Shown in pieces: positions 1 to 8,094 of a stretch of 46,555 bases of DNA. The notes beneath the pieces were generated by a model that did not search any database, had not been told where the DNA came from, and worked only from the letters and a program-made list of their open reading frames with translations. This DNA comes from an uncultured Allofournierella sp. (lineage in GTDB: Bacteria; Bacillota; Clostridia; Oscillospirales; Ruminococcaceae): NCBI GenBank assembly GCA_944382705.1, contig CALWNE010000017.1, positions 1 to 46,555 of the forward strand, in the 5' to 3' direction. The position numbers and the translations under genes are program-made. Position 1 is the stretch's first letter, and each line of letters begins with the position of its first letter.

Positions 1-926
1 ATCAGGTTGGCGGCGCAGGCATCCAGGCCCACATAGTCCTTTGCAATGTGTTTTTCGTGGAGCACGGTGGACACCAGGTGACCGTAGGGAGCCAGCATAA
101 ACCGGCCCAGCTCGGTGAAGATGGCCACATCTCCCATGCCTTCCGGTACCAGAATTTCCTCAAACTGGCGGCGCACGCCTTCGCCAATGGCCATGATGTC
201 GCTGCTCTGCTCCTCTGGCCGGTAATCCACACCGATACCGCCGGACAGGTTAATAAACGCAATGTGGGCGCCGGTGGCCTTGTGCAGCCGAACCGCCAGC
301 TTAAACAAGATTCCTGCCAGAGTGGGATAGTAGTCGTTGCTGGTGGTGTTGCTGGCCAGGAAGGCGTGGATGCCAAAGTGCTTGGTGCCCTTTTGCATCA
401 AACGGCGGTAGGCCTGCTCCATCTGCTCCTCGGTCATGCCATATTTGGACTCGCCGGGCTGGTCCATAATGTCGTTGCCCAGGCAGAAGGTTCCGCCGGG
501 GTTGTAGCGGCAGCAGACGGTTTCGGGAATGGCGGCCACCCGCTCCAGAAAGTCCACATGGGTGTAGTCGTCCAGGTTGATGTAGGCCCCCAGCTCACAG
601 GCTTTTTGCATATCCTGCACAGGGGTCACATTGGAGGAAAACATCAAGTCCTTGCCGGTAAAGCCACAAGCCTGACTGAGCACCAGCTCGGTGTAGGTGG
701 AGCAATCGGCTCCACAGCCTTCCTCCTGCAAAATCTTGAGCAGAGCCGGAGTGGGCGTAGCCTTAACGGCAAAATATTCTTTAAAGCCCTTGTTCCAGGC
801 AAATGCCTGATTCAAGCGGCGGGCATTTGCCCGGATACCTGCTTCGTCGTAGAGATGAAAGGGGGTGGGAATGTCCGCAATGATTTCCTGGGCCTGCTCC
901 AGCGTGATGAACGGTTTCTTCTGCAT
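1..926 (-). CDS. lysA: Diaminopimelate decarboxylase, 3' end outside window
   Basis: PLP enzyme (fold type III, alanine racemase-like barrel) that decarboxylates meso-diaminopimelate to lysine, the last step of lysine synthesis. The visible N-terminal part starts MQKKPFITLEQ at an ATG preceded by GAGAGG. It contains the PLP-lysine segment (EYFAVKATPTP), the segment GCGADCSTYTELVLS, the glycine-rich LSGGIG and a downstream TELGR stretch, all typical of LysA. About 308 codons are present; the usual length is about 420, so the C-terminal region lies beyond position 1. A close alternative is the related carboxynorspermidine decarboxylase family, but the start and the KATPTP/GCGADC segments fit LysA better. 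It has its own promoter and no co-directional partner in the window. Confidence 0.9.
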   Translation of the reverse strand, partial: MQKKPFITLEQAQEIIADIPTPFHLYDEAGIRANARRLNQAFAWNKGFKEYFAVKATPTPALLKILQEEGCGADCSTYTELVLSQACGFTGKDLMFSSNVTPVQDMQKACELGAYINLDDYTHVDFLERVAAIPETVCCRYNPGGTFCLGNDIMDQPGESKYGMTEEQMEQAYRRLMQKGTKHFGIHAFLASNTTSNDYYPTLAGILFKLAVRLHKATGAHIAFINLSGGIGVDYRPEEQSSDIMAIGEGVRRQFEEILVPEGMGDVAIFTELGRFMLAPYGHLVSTVLHEKHIAKDYVGLDACAANL

Positions 927-977
927 TAGGATTCCTCTCTTTTTTCCTGTTTGTTCAGAGTTGTTTTGGTTTATCAA

Positions 978-1006
978 AGCATAGCACAAAAGCAGTGTTT
1001 TTTCAA
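978..1006 (-). promoter_or_regulatory. Promoter of lysA
   Basis: On the minus strand TTGAAA, a 17-nt spacer ending in TGTGC, and TATGCT, that is a sigma-A -35 with an extended -10 (TGnTATGCT). It lies about 50 nt upstream of the lysA start. Confidence 0.7.
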
Positions 1007-1197
1007 CGAAAAACCTGTATATTTTAAAAATCAGCGCAAACTTTTTATACAGCACAAAGCTAAGAGCTGTTTGTTTTGTGTGCGCCTTGTTTTACTTTAT
1101 AATATACAAACTGAAATAAGGGCTCCTGCCCTATGGAACGCAGCCTTTGCTGCTTGCATTTGCAGCAGTTTAATTATGAATTTTTATGCACAGTGCC

Positions 1198-1231
1198 AAA
1201 AAACGCAGCGACCCAATGCCGCTGCGTTTTT
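1198..1231 (-). terminator. Intrinsic terminator after the HIT gene (bidirectional)
   Basis: Eight-bp stem ACGCAGCG/CGCTGCGT (1203-1210, 1220-1227) flanked by A- and T-runs on both sides, so it can work in both directions. It sits just past the HIT gene stop. The rest of the 927-1235 gap holds the lysA promoter and small GC hairpins at 1125-1170, with no convincing gene. Confidence 0.75.
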
Positions 1232-1235
1232 GTGA

Positions 1236-1658
1236 TTACCCCAGATGCTCCCGGATGGTGTTTACCATCTTATCGTATTCTTCCTGGGTCAGGTAGGTCT
1301 GGCCGGGATTCATGGCAAATACGCCGCCCCATTCAAACTCATTTTCGTATTTAGGTACCAGGTGCATATGCAGATGACAGCCGGTATCGCCGTAAGCGCC
1401 GTAGTTCACCTTGTTGGGTGCAAAGGCCTTGTGCAGAGCCTTGGCAGCCTTGGCCACATCTGCAAAAAAGAGATTACGCTCCTCATCGGTCAGGTTGACC
1501 AGTTCGCTTACATGGTCTTTATAAGCCACGATGCAGCGGCCGGGATGGCTCTGCTCCTTGAACAAAATCAGCTGGCTCACCTGCAAATCACACACGGGAA
1601 TGCCAAACTGGTCCAGCAGTTCATCGCCGCAGCAGTAAGCACAATGATTATCTTTCAT
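1236..1658 (-). CDS. HIT family hydrolase
   Basis: Histidine-triad nucleotide-binding protein of 140 residues, presumably cleaving phosphoramidate or dinucleoside-polyphosphate bonds as in the Hint/Fhit superfamily. The catalytic motif HLHMHLVPK is at about residues 99-107. N-terminal Cys pairs (CAYCC near residue 6) and a further Cys in PVCDL suggest the zinc-binding four-Cys type of HIT protein. I chose the ATG at 1658 because AAAGGAGG lies 8 nt upstream; the longer reading frame begins inside that ribosome binding site. It is monocistronic, with its own promoter and terminator. The physiological substrate cannot be told from sequence. Confidence 0.9.
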   Translation of the reverse strand: MKDNHCAYCCGDELLDQFGIPVCDLQVSQLILFKEQSHPGRCIVAYKDHVSELVNLTDEERNLFFADVAKAAKALHKAFAPNKVNYGAYGDTGCHLHMHLVPKYENEFEWGGVFAMNPGQTYLTQEEYDKMVNTIREHLG

Positions 1659-1729
1659 AAAAAGTTCCTCCTTTGATGGCAAAGCCCACCCGCAGGCTGG
1701 CGAGCCTTGGCTTTTGCCCTGCTTGGTTT

Positions 1730-1759
1730 ATTATACCATGGAGCGACCAAAAGCAACAA
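1730..1759 (-). promoter_or_regulatory. Promoter of the HIT gene
   Basis: Minus-strand TTGTTG, 18-nt spacer, TATAAT (plus positions 1754-1759 and 1730-1735), about 70 nt upstream of the start. Confidence 0.5.
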
Positions 1760-1767
1760 CCCTCTGT

Positions 1768-1812
1768 GCAAAACAAAGGCCAGGCCCATTTGGGCTCTGG
1801 CCTTTGTTTTTA
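1768..1812 (-). terminator. Terminator overlapping the niaR stop
   Basis: Fourteen-bp perfect stem (1770-1783 with 1797-1810), AAAACAAAGGCCAG paired with its complement and flanked by T-runs. The stem takes in the TAA stop of niaR. Confidence 0.85.
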
Positions 1813-2331
1813 TTGAATGGGAGAGGACTCCAGCAGATAGCCCCTTCGCTGTAGCTCCTGGCAAACCTCCTGGAGAATTTCCGGGCTTTCTGCGCTGATG
1901 CGGTGGCGGTGGTAGCCTTCGGTCACATTTTTAAGGGGGCTGCACTGCCCTGCCTGAATGCTTTCCAGCAAGGCCTGGGCTTTGCGGCGGGAATCAACCC
2001 CCAGGGGGGCGCAAAGCTCGCCATAAACCTGGTGCATTACACTCACATCCTCCACACAGGCGCCTGCATCCACAATGGCTTGCAGCTCATCCAAAATTTG
2101 CTGATCGGTATGAAACACGCAAACCGTACACTCATAGCGGGGTTTGCGGTCCAGCTTGTAGCCACGGCTGGTGGCGGTAATCGCCGCACCGGCTGCCCGC
2201 AACAGGGCAATATCCTGCACAATGGCCTGACGGCTTACCCCATATTCCTGCGCCAGCGCAGTGGCGGTGCAGGGTGCCTGGCTGCGGGAGATGGTTTGCA
2301 ATATAGCCTGACGGCGCTGTGTGCCTGTCAT
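1810..2331 (-). CDS. niaR: NiaR-type transcriptional repressor of NAD synthesis
   Basis: Nicotinate-responsive repressor (HTH_11 plus 3H domain), 173 residues. Residues about 5-55 form a winged helix-turn-helix (ATALAQEYGVSRQAIVQDI). The C-terminal half carries the histidines that name the 3H domain, in CVFHTD, VMHQVYG and GYHRHR, which in this family bind metal and ligand. I start at the ATG at 2331, preceded by AAAAAAGGAGGG; the upstream extension lies in the promoter and is not coding. It lies directly downstream of nadA-nadB-nadC on the same strand and is expected to repress that operon when nicotinate is plentiful. It has its own extended -10 promoter. Confidence 0.93.
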   Translation of the reverse strand: MTGTQRRQAILQTISRSQAPCTATALAQEYGVSRQAIVQDIALLRAAGAAITATSRGYKLDRKPRYECTVCVFHTDQQILDELQAIVDAGACVEDVSVMHQVYGELCAPLGVDSRRKAQALLESIQAGQCSPLKNVTEGYHRHRISAESPEILQEVCQELQRRGYLLESSPIQ

Positions 2332-2373
2332 AGACCTGGCCCTCCTTTTTTGCACTGAGTACTCTTTTGTTTT

Positions 2374-2382
2374 ATTATAGCA
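2374..2382 (-). promoter_or_regulatory. Extended -10 promoter of niaR
   Basis: TGCTATAAT on the minus strand, about 43 nt upstream of the niaR ATG. No good -35 at 17 nt, which is common with extended -10 elements. Confidence 0.55.
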
Positions 2383-2432
2383 TATCTTCAAAAAATCTCC
2401 CAGCGCTTTAAAGGCATCTGCTCCCCTCTGTT

Positions 2433-3284
2433 TTAGAGCAGTTCCAGATGCTTGAGGGAAAAATCCAGGATTGGTGCAGAGTGGGTAAGCGCTCCGCAAG
2501 AAATATAATCCACCCCCAAATCCCGCAGCTGAGCCACCTTTTGGGGCGTAACATTGCCGGAACACTCGGTTTTGGCCCGGCCTGCAATCTGCTTTACTGC
2601 AAGGGCCATCTGCTGGGGTGTCATGTTATCCAGCATAATAATGTCGGCTCCAGCTTCCACAGCCTCCAGCGCCATCTCCACGGTTTCCACTTCCACCTCT
2701 ATTTTGCGCACAAAGGGTGCGTAGGCTTTGGCACGGGCCACTGCCTGGGCCACTCCACCGGCTGCATCAATGTGGTTGTCCTTCAGCAGCACCCCGTCCG
2801 AAAGATTGTACCGATGGTTGCTGCCGCCCCCCACCTTTACGGCATATTTTTCAAACAACCGCAGGTTGGGGGTGGTTTTGCGGGTATCCAGCAGCTGAAT
2901 GCCGCTGCCTTCCAGCAGGTCTGCCATGCGGCGGGTGTAGGTGGCAATGCCGCTCATCCGCTGCAAAAAGTTCAGGGCCACACGCTCTGCGCTCAGCAAG
3001 GCCCTTGCGCTGCCCTCCACCACAGCCACCAGCTGGCCGGGCTTTACCGGTTGGCCCTCCTGCACCTGCAACTCCACCTGCACAGAGGGGTCCAGCAGGG
3101 CAAATGCCCGGGCAAATACCGGCAGTCCTGCCACAATTCCTTCCTCCTTGCAAAGCAGCTGTACCCGCGCCTTTTGGTGGGCAGCTACCACTGCGTTGGT
3201 GGTTACATCCTCCGCAGGAATGTCCTCCTGCAATGCAGCACGAATCCATGGTTCTGCCTGAAGCAGCAATGCACCAGCGTCCAT
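2433..3284 (-). CDS. nadC: Nicotinate-nucleotide pyrophosphorylase (quinolinate phosphoribosyltransferase)
   Basis: Converts quinolinate and PRPP to nicotinate mononucleotide, CO2 and PPi, the third step of de novo NAD synthesis. At 283 residues it has normal length. Seen in order: N-terminal EDIPAEDVTTNAV, then LNFLQRMSGIAT, the LDTRKTTPNLR substrate-binding segment, KVGGGSNHRYNLSD, LLKDNHI, EVEVETVE, DIIMLDNM and the C-terminal ECSGNVT and DYISCGALTHS. All are QPRTase hallmarks. The ATG at 3284 follows AGGAAAGGAAGG. It is the last gene of nadA-nadB-nadC, 23 nt downstream of nadB. Confidence 0.97.
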   Translation of the reverse strand: MDAGALLLQAEPWIRAALQEDIPAEDVTTNAVVAAHQKARVQLLCKEEGIVAGLPVFARAFALLDPSVQVELQVQEGQPVKPGQLVAVVEGSARALLSAERVALNFLQRMSGIATYTRRMADLLEGSGIQLLDTRKTTPNLRLFEKYAVKVGGGSNHRYNLSDGVLLKDNHIDAAGGVAQAVARAKAYAPFVRKIEVEVETVEMALEAVEAGADIIMLDNMTPQQMALAVKQIAGRAKTECSGNVTPQKVAQLRDLGVDYISCGALTHSAPILDFSLKHLELL

Positions 3285-3307
3285 CGTTTTTTCCTTCCTT
3301 TCCTGTT

Positions 3308-4480
3308 TTACCGGGCCTTCTGCCCGCTCATGTGGTGGGCTGCCGCCTGGGCAAACACCAAACTTTCCAGCAGCGAATTACTGGCCAGCCGGTTTGCGCC
3401 GTGCACTCCGTTGCAGCTGGTTTCACCCACTGCATACAGCCCTGGCAGCGAGGCGGCACTGTTTTGGTCCACCCAAATGCCCCCCATAAAATAATGCTGA
3501 GCCGGCACCACCGGCACCCACTGCCGGGTAATGTCAATGCCTTCCTCCAGGCAGCGGGCATAAATGTTGGGGAAACGGCGGCGGATGGTGTCCGCTCCAA
3601 TGGGCTCCAGCGAGAGCCACATATGCTCCTTTTCCTCCCGCTCCATCTCCTGCCAGATGGCCTGGGTCACCTGGTCCCGGGCCAGCAGCTCATTTACAAA
3701 GCGTTTGCCCTGGTGATTGTACAGCAGTGCGCCTTCGCCCCGTACCGACTCGGAAATCAAAAACCGGCGGCCAGGGCGGGTGCTGTACAGGGTGGTGGGA
3801 TGGAACTGCACATAATCCAGATGCTCCACCCGCACCCCATGCTTTTGGGCCAGCCGGATGGCATCCCCCGTAAGGTGGGGGAAGTTGGTGGAATGGGTGT
3901 ACAGCCCGCCAATGCCGCCGGTGGCTACAACGGTATATCCGGCCCGGATGGTATAAGCCCCTTGAGGCCCCTCCACCTGCAAGCCTGCACAGCGGCCCCC
4001 TTCCACCACAAAATCCGTCATGGTGGTGTGCTCCAGCAGGGTAAGCCCTGGCCGCTTTTTTGCCTGAGCCAGCAGCTTGGAGGTAATTTCCTTGCCGGTA
4101 ATGTCCTGATAATACAAAATCCGGGGTTTGGAGTGGGCTCCCTCTCGGGTAAACAAAAATTCCCCATCCTGCCGGGCAAACTCCACCCCGTAGTCCACCA
4201 AACGCTGGATAATTTGGGGCGAAGTGCGAATCATCTGCTCCACCGAAGCAGGGCGATTTTCCCACCGGCCTGCCTTCATGGTGTCCTGGTAATAGTCCTC
4301 ATAGTCCTGCTCGTCCCGCAGCATACAGATGCCGCCCTGGGCCAAAAAGGAATCGCTGCTTTCTGCGTCGGATTTGGTCAGCAGCACCACCGGCCAGTCC
4401 GGCGGAAGGCTGAGTGCGGTAAACAGCCCCGCTACGCCTGTGCCCGCAATCACCACCTGGGTGCAGATTTCCTGTTGCAT
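3308..4480 (-). CDS. nadB: L-aspartate oxidase, short form
   Basis: FAD enzyme oxidising L-aspartate to iminoaspartate for quinolinate synthesis with NadA. The Rossmann FAD motif is GTGVAGLFTA (about residues 13-22). Other landmarks are SFLAQGG, the TREGAHS segment, ATGGIGGLYTHSTN, DYVQFHPT, SESVRGEGA, PAQHYFMGGI and the C-terminal GETSCNGVHGANRLASNSLLE. At 390 residues it is shorter than the roughly 530-residue enterobacterial enzyme because the C-terminal helical domain is absent, as is common in Clostridia. It could use fumarate or another acceptor in place of oxygen in an anaerobe. It is placed 21 nt after nadA. Confidence 0.96.
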   Translation of the reverse strand: MQQEICTQVVIAGTGVAGLFTALSLPPDWPVVLLTKSDAESSDSFLAQGGICMLRDEQDYEDYYQDTMKAGRWENRPASVEQMIRTSPQIIQRLVDYGVEFARQDGEFLFTREGAHSKPRILYYQDITGKEITSKLLAQAKKRPGLTLLEHTTMTDFVVEGGRCAGLQVEGPQGAYTIRAGYTVVATGGIGGLYTHSTNFPHLTGDAIRLAQKHGVRVEHLDYVQFHPTTLYSTRPGRRFLISESVRGEGALLYNHQGKRFVNELLARDQVTQAIWQEMEREEKEHMWLSLEPIGADTIRRRFPNIYARCLEEGIDITRQWVPVVPAQHYFMGGIWVDQNSAASLPGLYAVGETSCNGVHGANRLASNSLLESLVFAQAAAHHMSGQKAR

Positions 4481-4501
4481 AAGTTGCCCTCCTCTGCGGC
4501 G

Positions 4502-5422
4502 TTACTTGCCAGCCAATTCCAGCATCCGCTCCAGGCTCTCCTTGGCACCCGGGCCAATGGACTGGGGCAGCTCTACCTGATGCTGCGCCTGGGGCTGCTC
4601 CAATACTGCCAGAACATCCTCCAGGCGAATGCTTTTCATGTCCGGGCAAAGAGGCAGAGACTGGGGGAAGTAAAACCGTTTACCGGGGTTTTCCTGTTCC
4701 AGCTGCCAGAGCACCCCTGCTTCGGTGCAGATGATGTATTCCTGGGCCTCTGCCTCCCGGGCGGCCTTCAAAATGCCGGTAGTGCTGCCCGTATAGTGGG
4801 CCAGTTCCAGCACCTGGGGCGTGCATTCCGGATGTGCCAGCACCATGGCCTGGGGATGCTCCCGGCGCAGCTGCTCCACCGCCTGGGGTGTAATGGCCTG
4901 GTGCACCGGGCAGCAGCCGTCCACAAACACAAACTCTTTTTCCGGCAGCTGGGCGGCCACATAGCGACCCAGGTTTTGGTCCGGAATAAAGCAGATGGTG
5001 CGCTGGGGCAGCTTGCGCACTATTTCCACCGCATTGGCGGAGGTTACGCACACATCAGCGCACTCCTTGAGGGCTGCGGTGGAATTGATGTAGCACACCA
5101 CCGCCAGATCTGGGTATTGCTGGCGCAGCTGCTGCACCTGCCGGGGGGTTGCCATGTGGGCCATGGGGCAATCCGCCTTGGGCTGGGGCATCAGAACGGT
5201 GGCCTGGGGGTTGAGCAGTTTTGCACTCTCCCCCATAAAGGCTACGCCGCAAAATACCAGATACTTTGCACCGGACTGGGCCGCCATCTGGCTCAGGTAG
5301 TAGGAATCACCCACATAGTCCGCCACAGCCTGAACTGCGCCGTCCACATAGTAGTGGGCCAGAATCAGAGCCTGTTTTTCCGCCTTGAGGGCGGCAATTT
5401 TTTCTTGGATGGTCATACGCAT
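4502..5422 (-). CDS. nadA: Quinolinate synthase
   Basis: Condenses iminoaspartate with dihydroxyacetone phosphate to quinolinate using a [4Fe-4S] cluster. The three cluster cysteines expected for the family are seen in VFCGVAFMGESAKLL, AHPECTPQV and LCPDMKSI. DKADCPMAH-like (PKADCPMAH) and IPDQNLG segments are also present. At 306 residues the length is normal. I chose the ATG at 5422, 4 nt after AGGAAAGG; an ATG two codons in (5416) gives 10-nt spacing and is equally possible. First gene of the nad operon, with a promoter and a likely NiaR site 30-60 nt upstream. Confidence 0.96.
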   Translation of the reverse strand: MRMTIQEKIAALKAEKQALILAHYYVDGAVQAVADYVGDSYYLSQMAAQSGAKYLVFCGVAFMGESAKLLNPQATVLMPQPKADCPMAHMATPRQVQQLRQQYPDLAVVCYINSTAALKECADVCVTSANAVEIVRKLPQRTICFIPDQNLGRYVAAQLPEKEFVFVDGCCPVHQAITPQAVEQLRREHPQAMVLAHPECTPQVLELAHYTGSTTGILKAAREAEAQEYIICTEAGVLWQLEQENPGKRFYFPQSLPLCPDMKSIRLEDVLAVLEQPQAQHQVELPQSIGPGAKESLERMLELAGK

Positions 5423-5450
5423 GCTGCCTTTCCTGTAAAGTAATGCCATG

Positions 5451-5487
5451 ATTATAGCACTTTGCCTTTCATGTGACAAGACAGGTG
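5451..5487 (-). promoter_or_regulatory. nad operon promoter with candidate NiaR operator
   Basis: Minus strand: TTGTCA, 17-nt spacer ending TGC, TATAAT (extended -10, 5451-5456; -35 at 5474-5479). CACCTGTC (plus GACAGGTG, 5480-5487) abuts the -35. ACCTGTC/ACAGGT half-sites resemble those I recall for NiaR in Firmicutes, so a repressor site here is plausible but inferred. The remainder of the 5423-5881 gap holds an 8-bp inverted repeat (about 5568-5599) and the arg terminator. Confidence 0.6.
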
Positions 5488-5722
5488 CAATAATTTATGT
5501 CGTATTTTTGTTGCACCCACTGGGCAAAGCCCTGGGCAGATGCTGCCGCCGGGTGCAGATTTTGAATCAATATTCCCGCTTACCAAAAACAAGGAATATT
5601 CACAGTATTTCTTCCACTTGCCCGCCATATATAATACAATATCACCACCAAACAGGTTGTTCCATGGCTTTTATGATGTTGTGATGGTAATTTTTTATCC
5701 TGTTTTTCAGTGGTATTTCTTT

Positions 5723-5777
5723 AAAAAAACACCAAAGGGGCTTGCCGCCTGCTTATGCAGACTGCAAGCCCCTTTGG
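5723..5777 (-). terminator. Terminator of the arginine operon
   Basis: Perfect 14-bp stem CCAAAGGGGCTTGC (5732-5745 with 5764-5777), followed on the minus strand by GTG and a run of seven T. It lies about 105 nt after the argF stop. Confidence 0.9.
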
Positions 5778-5881
5778 ATTGCCTAAATAGAATTTGGCCC
5801 AAAGTTTTGCCTGGGTTTTAGCTTTGGTTTAGAAAAAACGAGGTATGGTTCCCTAATTTGGGGGGCATTGGGTTTGCACCG

Positions 5882-6895
5882 TTAACCACCAATGGAATGC
5901 AGCGGGTCGGCAAGGGTGGCTGCCATTACTGCCTTAATGGTATGCAGCCGGTTTTCGGCTTGATCGAACACAATGGATCGGCTGCCTTCAAACACCTCAT
6001 TTGTAACCTCCAGGCCCTCCAGTCCATAGGTCTGGCCTACCTTGCGGCCAATTTTGGTCTCCCAATCATGAAAGGCGGGCAGGCAGTGCATAAACACAGC
6101 CTGTGGGCCTGCCAGCTCCATAACCTGCTGGTTTACCTGGTAGGGCAGCAGCTGCTGGATGCGCTGCGCCCAAACCTCCTCCGGCTCTCCCATGGATACC
6201 CAGATATCGGTATATACCACATCGGCACCGGGCACGGTCCGGGTTACATCCTCTTCCAGCGTGATGCTGCCGCCACTGGCCCTGGCCAGCTGTTGACACT
6301 CCTCTACCAGAAGTTTGTCTGGCCAGAATTCCCTTGGTGCACAGGCCACAAAATGCAAGCCCGTCTTGGCACAGCCCACCATGAGGGAACGGCCCATGTT
6401 AAAACGGGCATCCCCCATATACACAAGCCGCACCCCGTTTAAGCGGCCCAAATGCTCCCGTATGGTTAAAAAATCCGCCAGAATCTGGGTGGGATGAAAC
6501 TCATCGGTCAGGCCATTCCACACCGGAACGCCCGCATACTGGGCCAGCTGCTCCACCGTTTGCTGCTGGTACCCACGGTACTGGATGCCGTCAAACATCC
6601 GGCCCAATACCCGGGCGGTATCCGCAATGCTTTCCTTCTGGCCCATCTGGGAGCTGGCGGGGTCCAGATAAGTGACCCCCATCCCCAGGTCATGGCCCGC
6701 CACCTCAAAGGCACAGCGGGTGCGGGTGCTGGTTTTTTCAAACAACAGCACAATGTTTTTGCCCTCACACCACCGGTGAGAAAGGCCCGCTTTTTTAAGC
6801 TCTTTAAGCCGGGCAGAAAGATGCAGCAGTGTTTCCAGCTGGCTGGGTGTAAAATCCAACAGCTTTAAAAAGCTTTTGCCCTTTAATTCTTCCAT
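5882..6895 (-). CDS. argF: Ornithine carbamoyltransferase, anabolic
   Basis: Transfers carbamoyl from carbamoyl phosphate to ornithine, giving citrulline. At 337 residues it has normal length. The carbamoyl phosphate site FEKTSTRTRCAFE is at about residues 50-62, followed by HDLG, the QYRG segment and the ornithine-site HCLPAFHD near residue 270. I start at the ATG at 6895 with AAAGGAG 8 nt upstream; the longer frame runs back into argD. It is the last gene of argG-C-J-B-D-F. An arginine-fermentation role is unlikely because no arginine deiminase or carbamate kinase is nearby. Confidence 0.96.
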   Translation of the reverse strand: MEELKGKSFLKLLDFTPSQLETLLHLSARLKELKKAGLSHRWCEGKNIVLLFEKTSTRTRCAFEVAGHDLGMGVTYLDPASSQMGQKESIADTARVLGRMFDGIQYRGYQQQTVEQLAQYAGVPVWNGLTDEFHPTQILADFLTIREHLGRLNGVRLVYMGDARFNMGRSLMVGCAKTGLHFVACAPREFWPDKLLVEECQQLARASGGSITLEEDVTRTVPGADVVYTDIWVSMGEPEEVWAQRIQQLLPYQVNQQVMELAGPQAVFMHCLPAFHDWETKIGRKVGQTYGLEGLEVTNEVFEGSRSIVFDQAENRLHTIKAVMAATLADPLHSIGG

Positions 6896-6921
6896 GATTG
6901 CGTCTCCTTTGTTGCTTGGTT

Positions 6922-8094
6922 TTAGGGGGTAGCGGCACAAACTTCCTTGAGCACCTGTACAGCCTGTTCCAGCAGCGGTTGCGGAATGTTGAGGGGTGGA
7001 AGCAGGCGTACCTTGTTCTTGGCCGAAAGCACCAAAACACCCTGCTGCCTGCATTCTTCAATCACTTGAGCTGCCGGCCGCTGGGTTTCTACCCCCAGCA
7101 TCAGGCCAAGCCCCTGCACCCCACAGATGCCCGGTGCCTGGCTTAACTGCTCCTTCACCCACTGGCCCTTGGCACGCACCTGCGCCAGTAGCTGTTCATC
7201 CAATTCTGCCAGAACGGCCAGCGCCCCGGCGCAGCATACCGGATTGCCTCCAAAGGTAGAGCCATGGTCGCCAGGCCCAAAGACCTGGGCGGTTTTTTGT
7301 GCAAACAGCACCGCTCCCAGGGGCAGCCCTCTCGCCAACCCCTTGACGGTGGACACCAAATCCGGCTGGATGCCGTACTGCTGGTAGGCATACAGCGTAC
7401 CGCAGCGGCCGTTGCCGGTTTGCACCTCGTCGATGATTACCAGTGCCCCATGCTGGTGCGCCATCCGGCACACCTGCTGCACATGGTCTGGGGCCAGCAC
7501 CTGCACGCCGCCCTCTCCCTGCACCAGCTCCATCATTACGGCAGCACAGGGGTATTGTTCCAGCAGCTGCTCCATCTGCTGCAAATCCCCCACCTTGGCG
7601 TGGAGAAAGCCCTCAGTCAGGGGCTGAAACTGGCTATGGAATACCTCCTGGCCGGTGGCGGCCAGGGTGGTGATGGTGCGGCCGTGAAAGCTGCCTTCCA
7701 GCGTGATAATCCAGCTGTGTTCCGGGCCAAGCGTCTGGGCTGCATATTTGCGGGCTGCTTTGATGGCGCACTCGTTTGCCTCGGCGCCCGAATTGCAAAA
7801 AAACACCTTTTGCATACCGGTGCGCTGGCAGAGGGTACGGGCCAGGTCCACACAGGGCTGGGTGTAATAAAGGTTGGAGGTATGGGCCAGCTGGGCTGCC
7901 TGGCGGGTTACCGCCTGGCACCAGCCAGCATGGCCGCTGCCCAGGGTGTTCACCGCAATGCCGCTGCCCAGGTCGATGTACTGCTTGCCCTGGTCGTCCC
8001 ACAAAAGGGCACCTTCGCCCCGCACCAGCTGCACCGGAAAGCGGCGGTAGGTACCTGCGATCCATTGCTGATTCTGCTGCATAATTTCGTTCAT
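6922..8094 (-). CDS. argD: Acetylornithine aminotransferase
   Basis: PLP class III aminotransferase moving an amino group from glutamate to N-acetylglutamate semialdehyde. At 390 residues it has normal length. Landmarks are LWDDQGKQYIDLGSGIAVN, FCNSGAEANECAIK, SFHGRTITTLAATGQ, IIDEVQTGNGRCG, the PLP lysine in TVKGLARGLPLGA and GSTFGGNPVCCAG. The ATG at 8094 overlaps the argB stop by 4 nt (ATGA), so translation is probably coupled; an AAAGGAG lies 7 nt upstream. Confidence 0.96.
   Translation of the reverse strand: MNEIMQQNQQWIAGTYRRFPVQLVRGEGALLWDDQGKQYIDLGSGIAVNTLGSGHAGWCQAVTRQAAQLAHTSNLYYTQPCVDLARTLCQRTGMQKVFFCNSGAEANECAIKAARKYAAQTLGPEHSWIITLEGSFHGRTITTLAATGQEVFHSQFQPLTEGFLHAKVGDLQQMEQLLEQYPCAAVMMELVQGEGGVQVLAPDHVQQVCRMAHQHGALVIIDEVQTGNGRCGTLYAYQQYGIQPDLVSTVKGLARGLPLGAVLFAQKTAQVFGPGDHGSTFGGNPVCCAGALAVLAELDEQLLAQVRAKGQWVKEQLSQAPGICGVQGLGLMLGVETQRPAAQVIEECRQQGVLVLSAKNKVRLLPPLNIPQPLLEQAVQVLKEVCAATP

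Noticed and set aside
48..929. Plus-strand frame of 293 codons at the window start
   Set aside because: Antisense of lysA, which has family motifs and a ribosome binding site on the minus strand.
2717..5443. Plus-strand open frame of 908 codons opposite nadC-nadB-nadA
   Set aside because: It is antisense to three genes with full family signatures; its translation is rich in His/Leu/Gln/Gly with no domain, typical of a shadow frame in GC-biased coding DNA.
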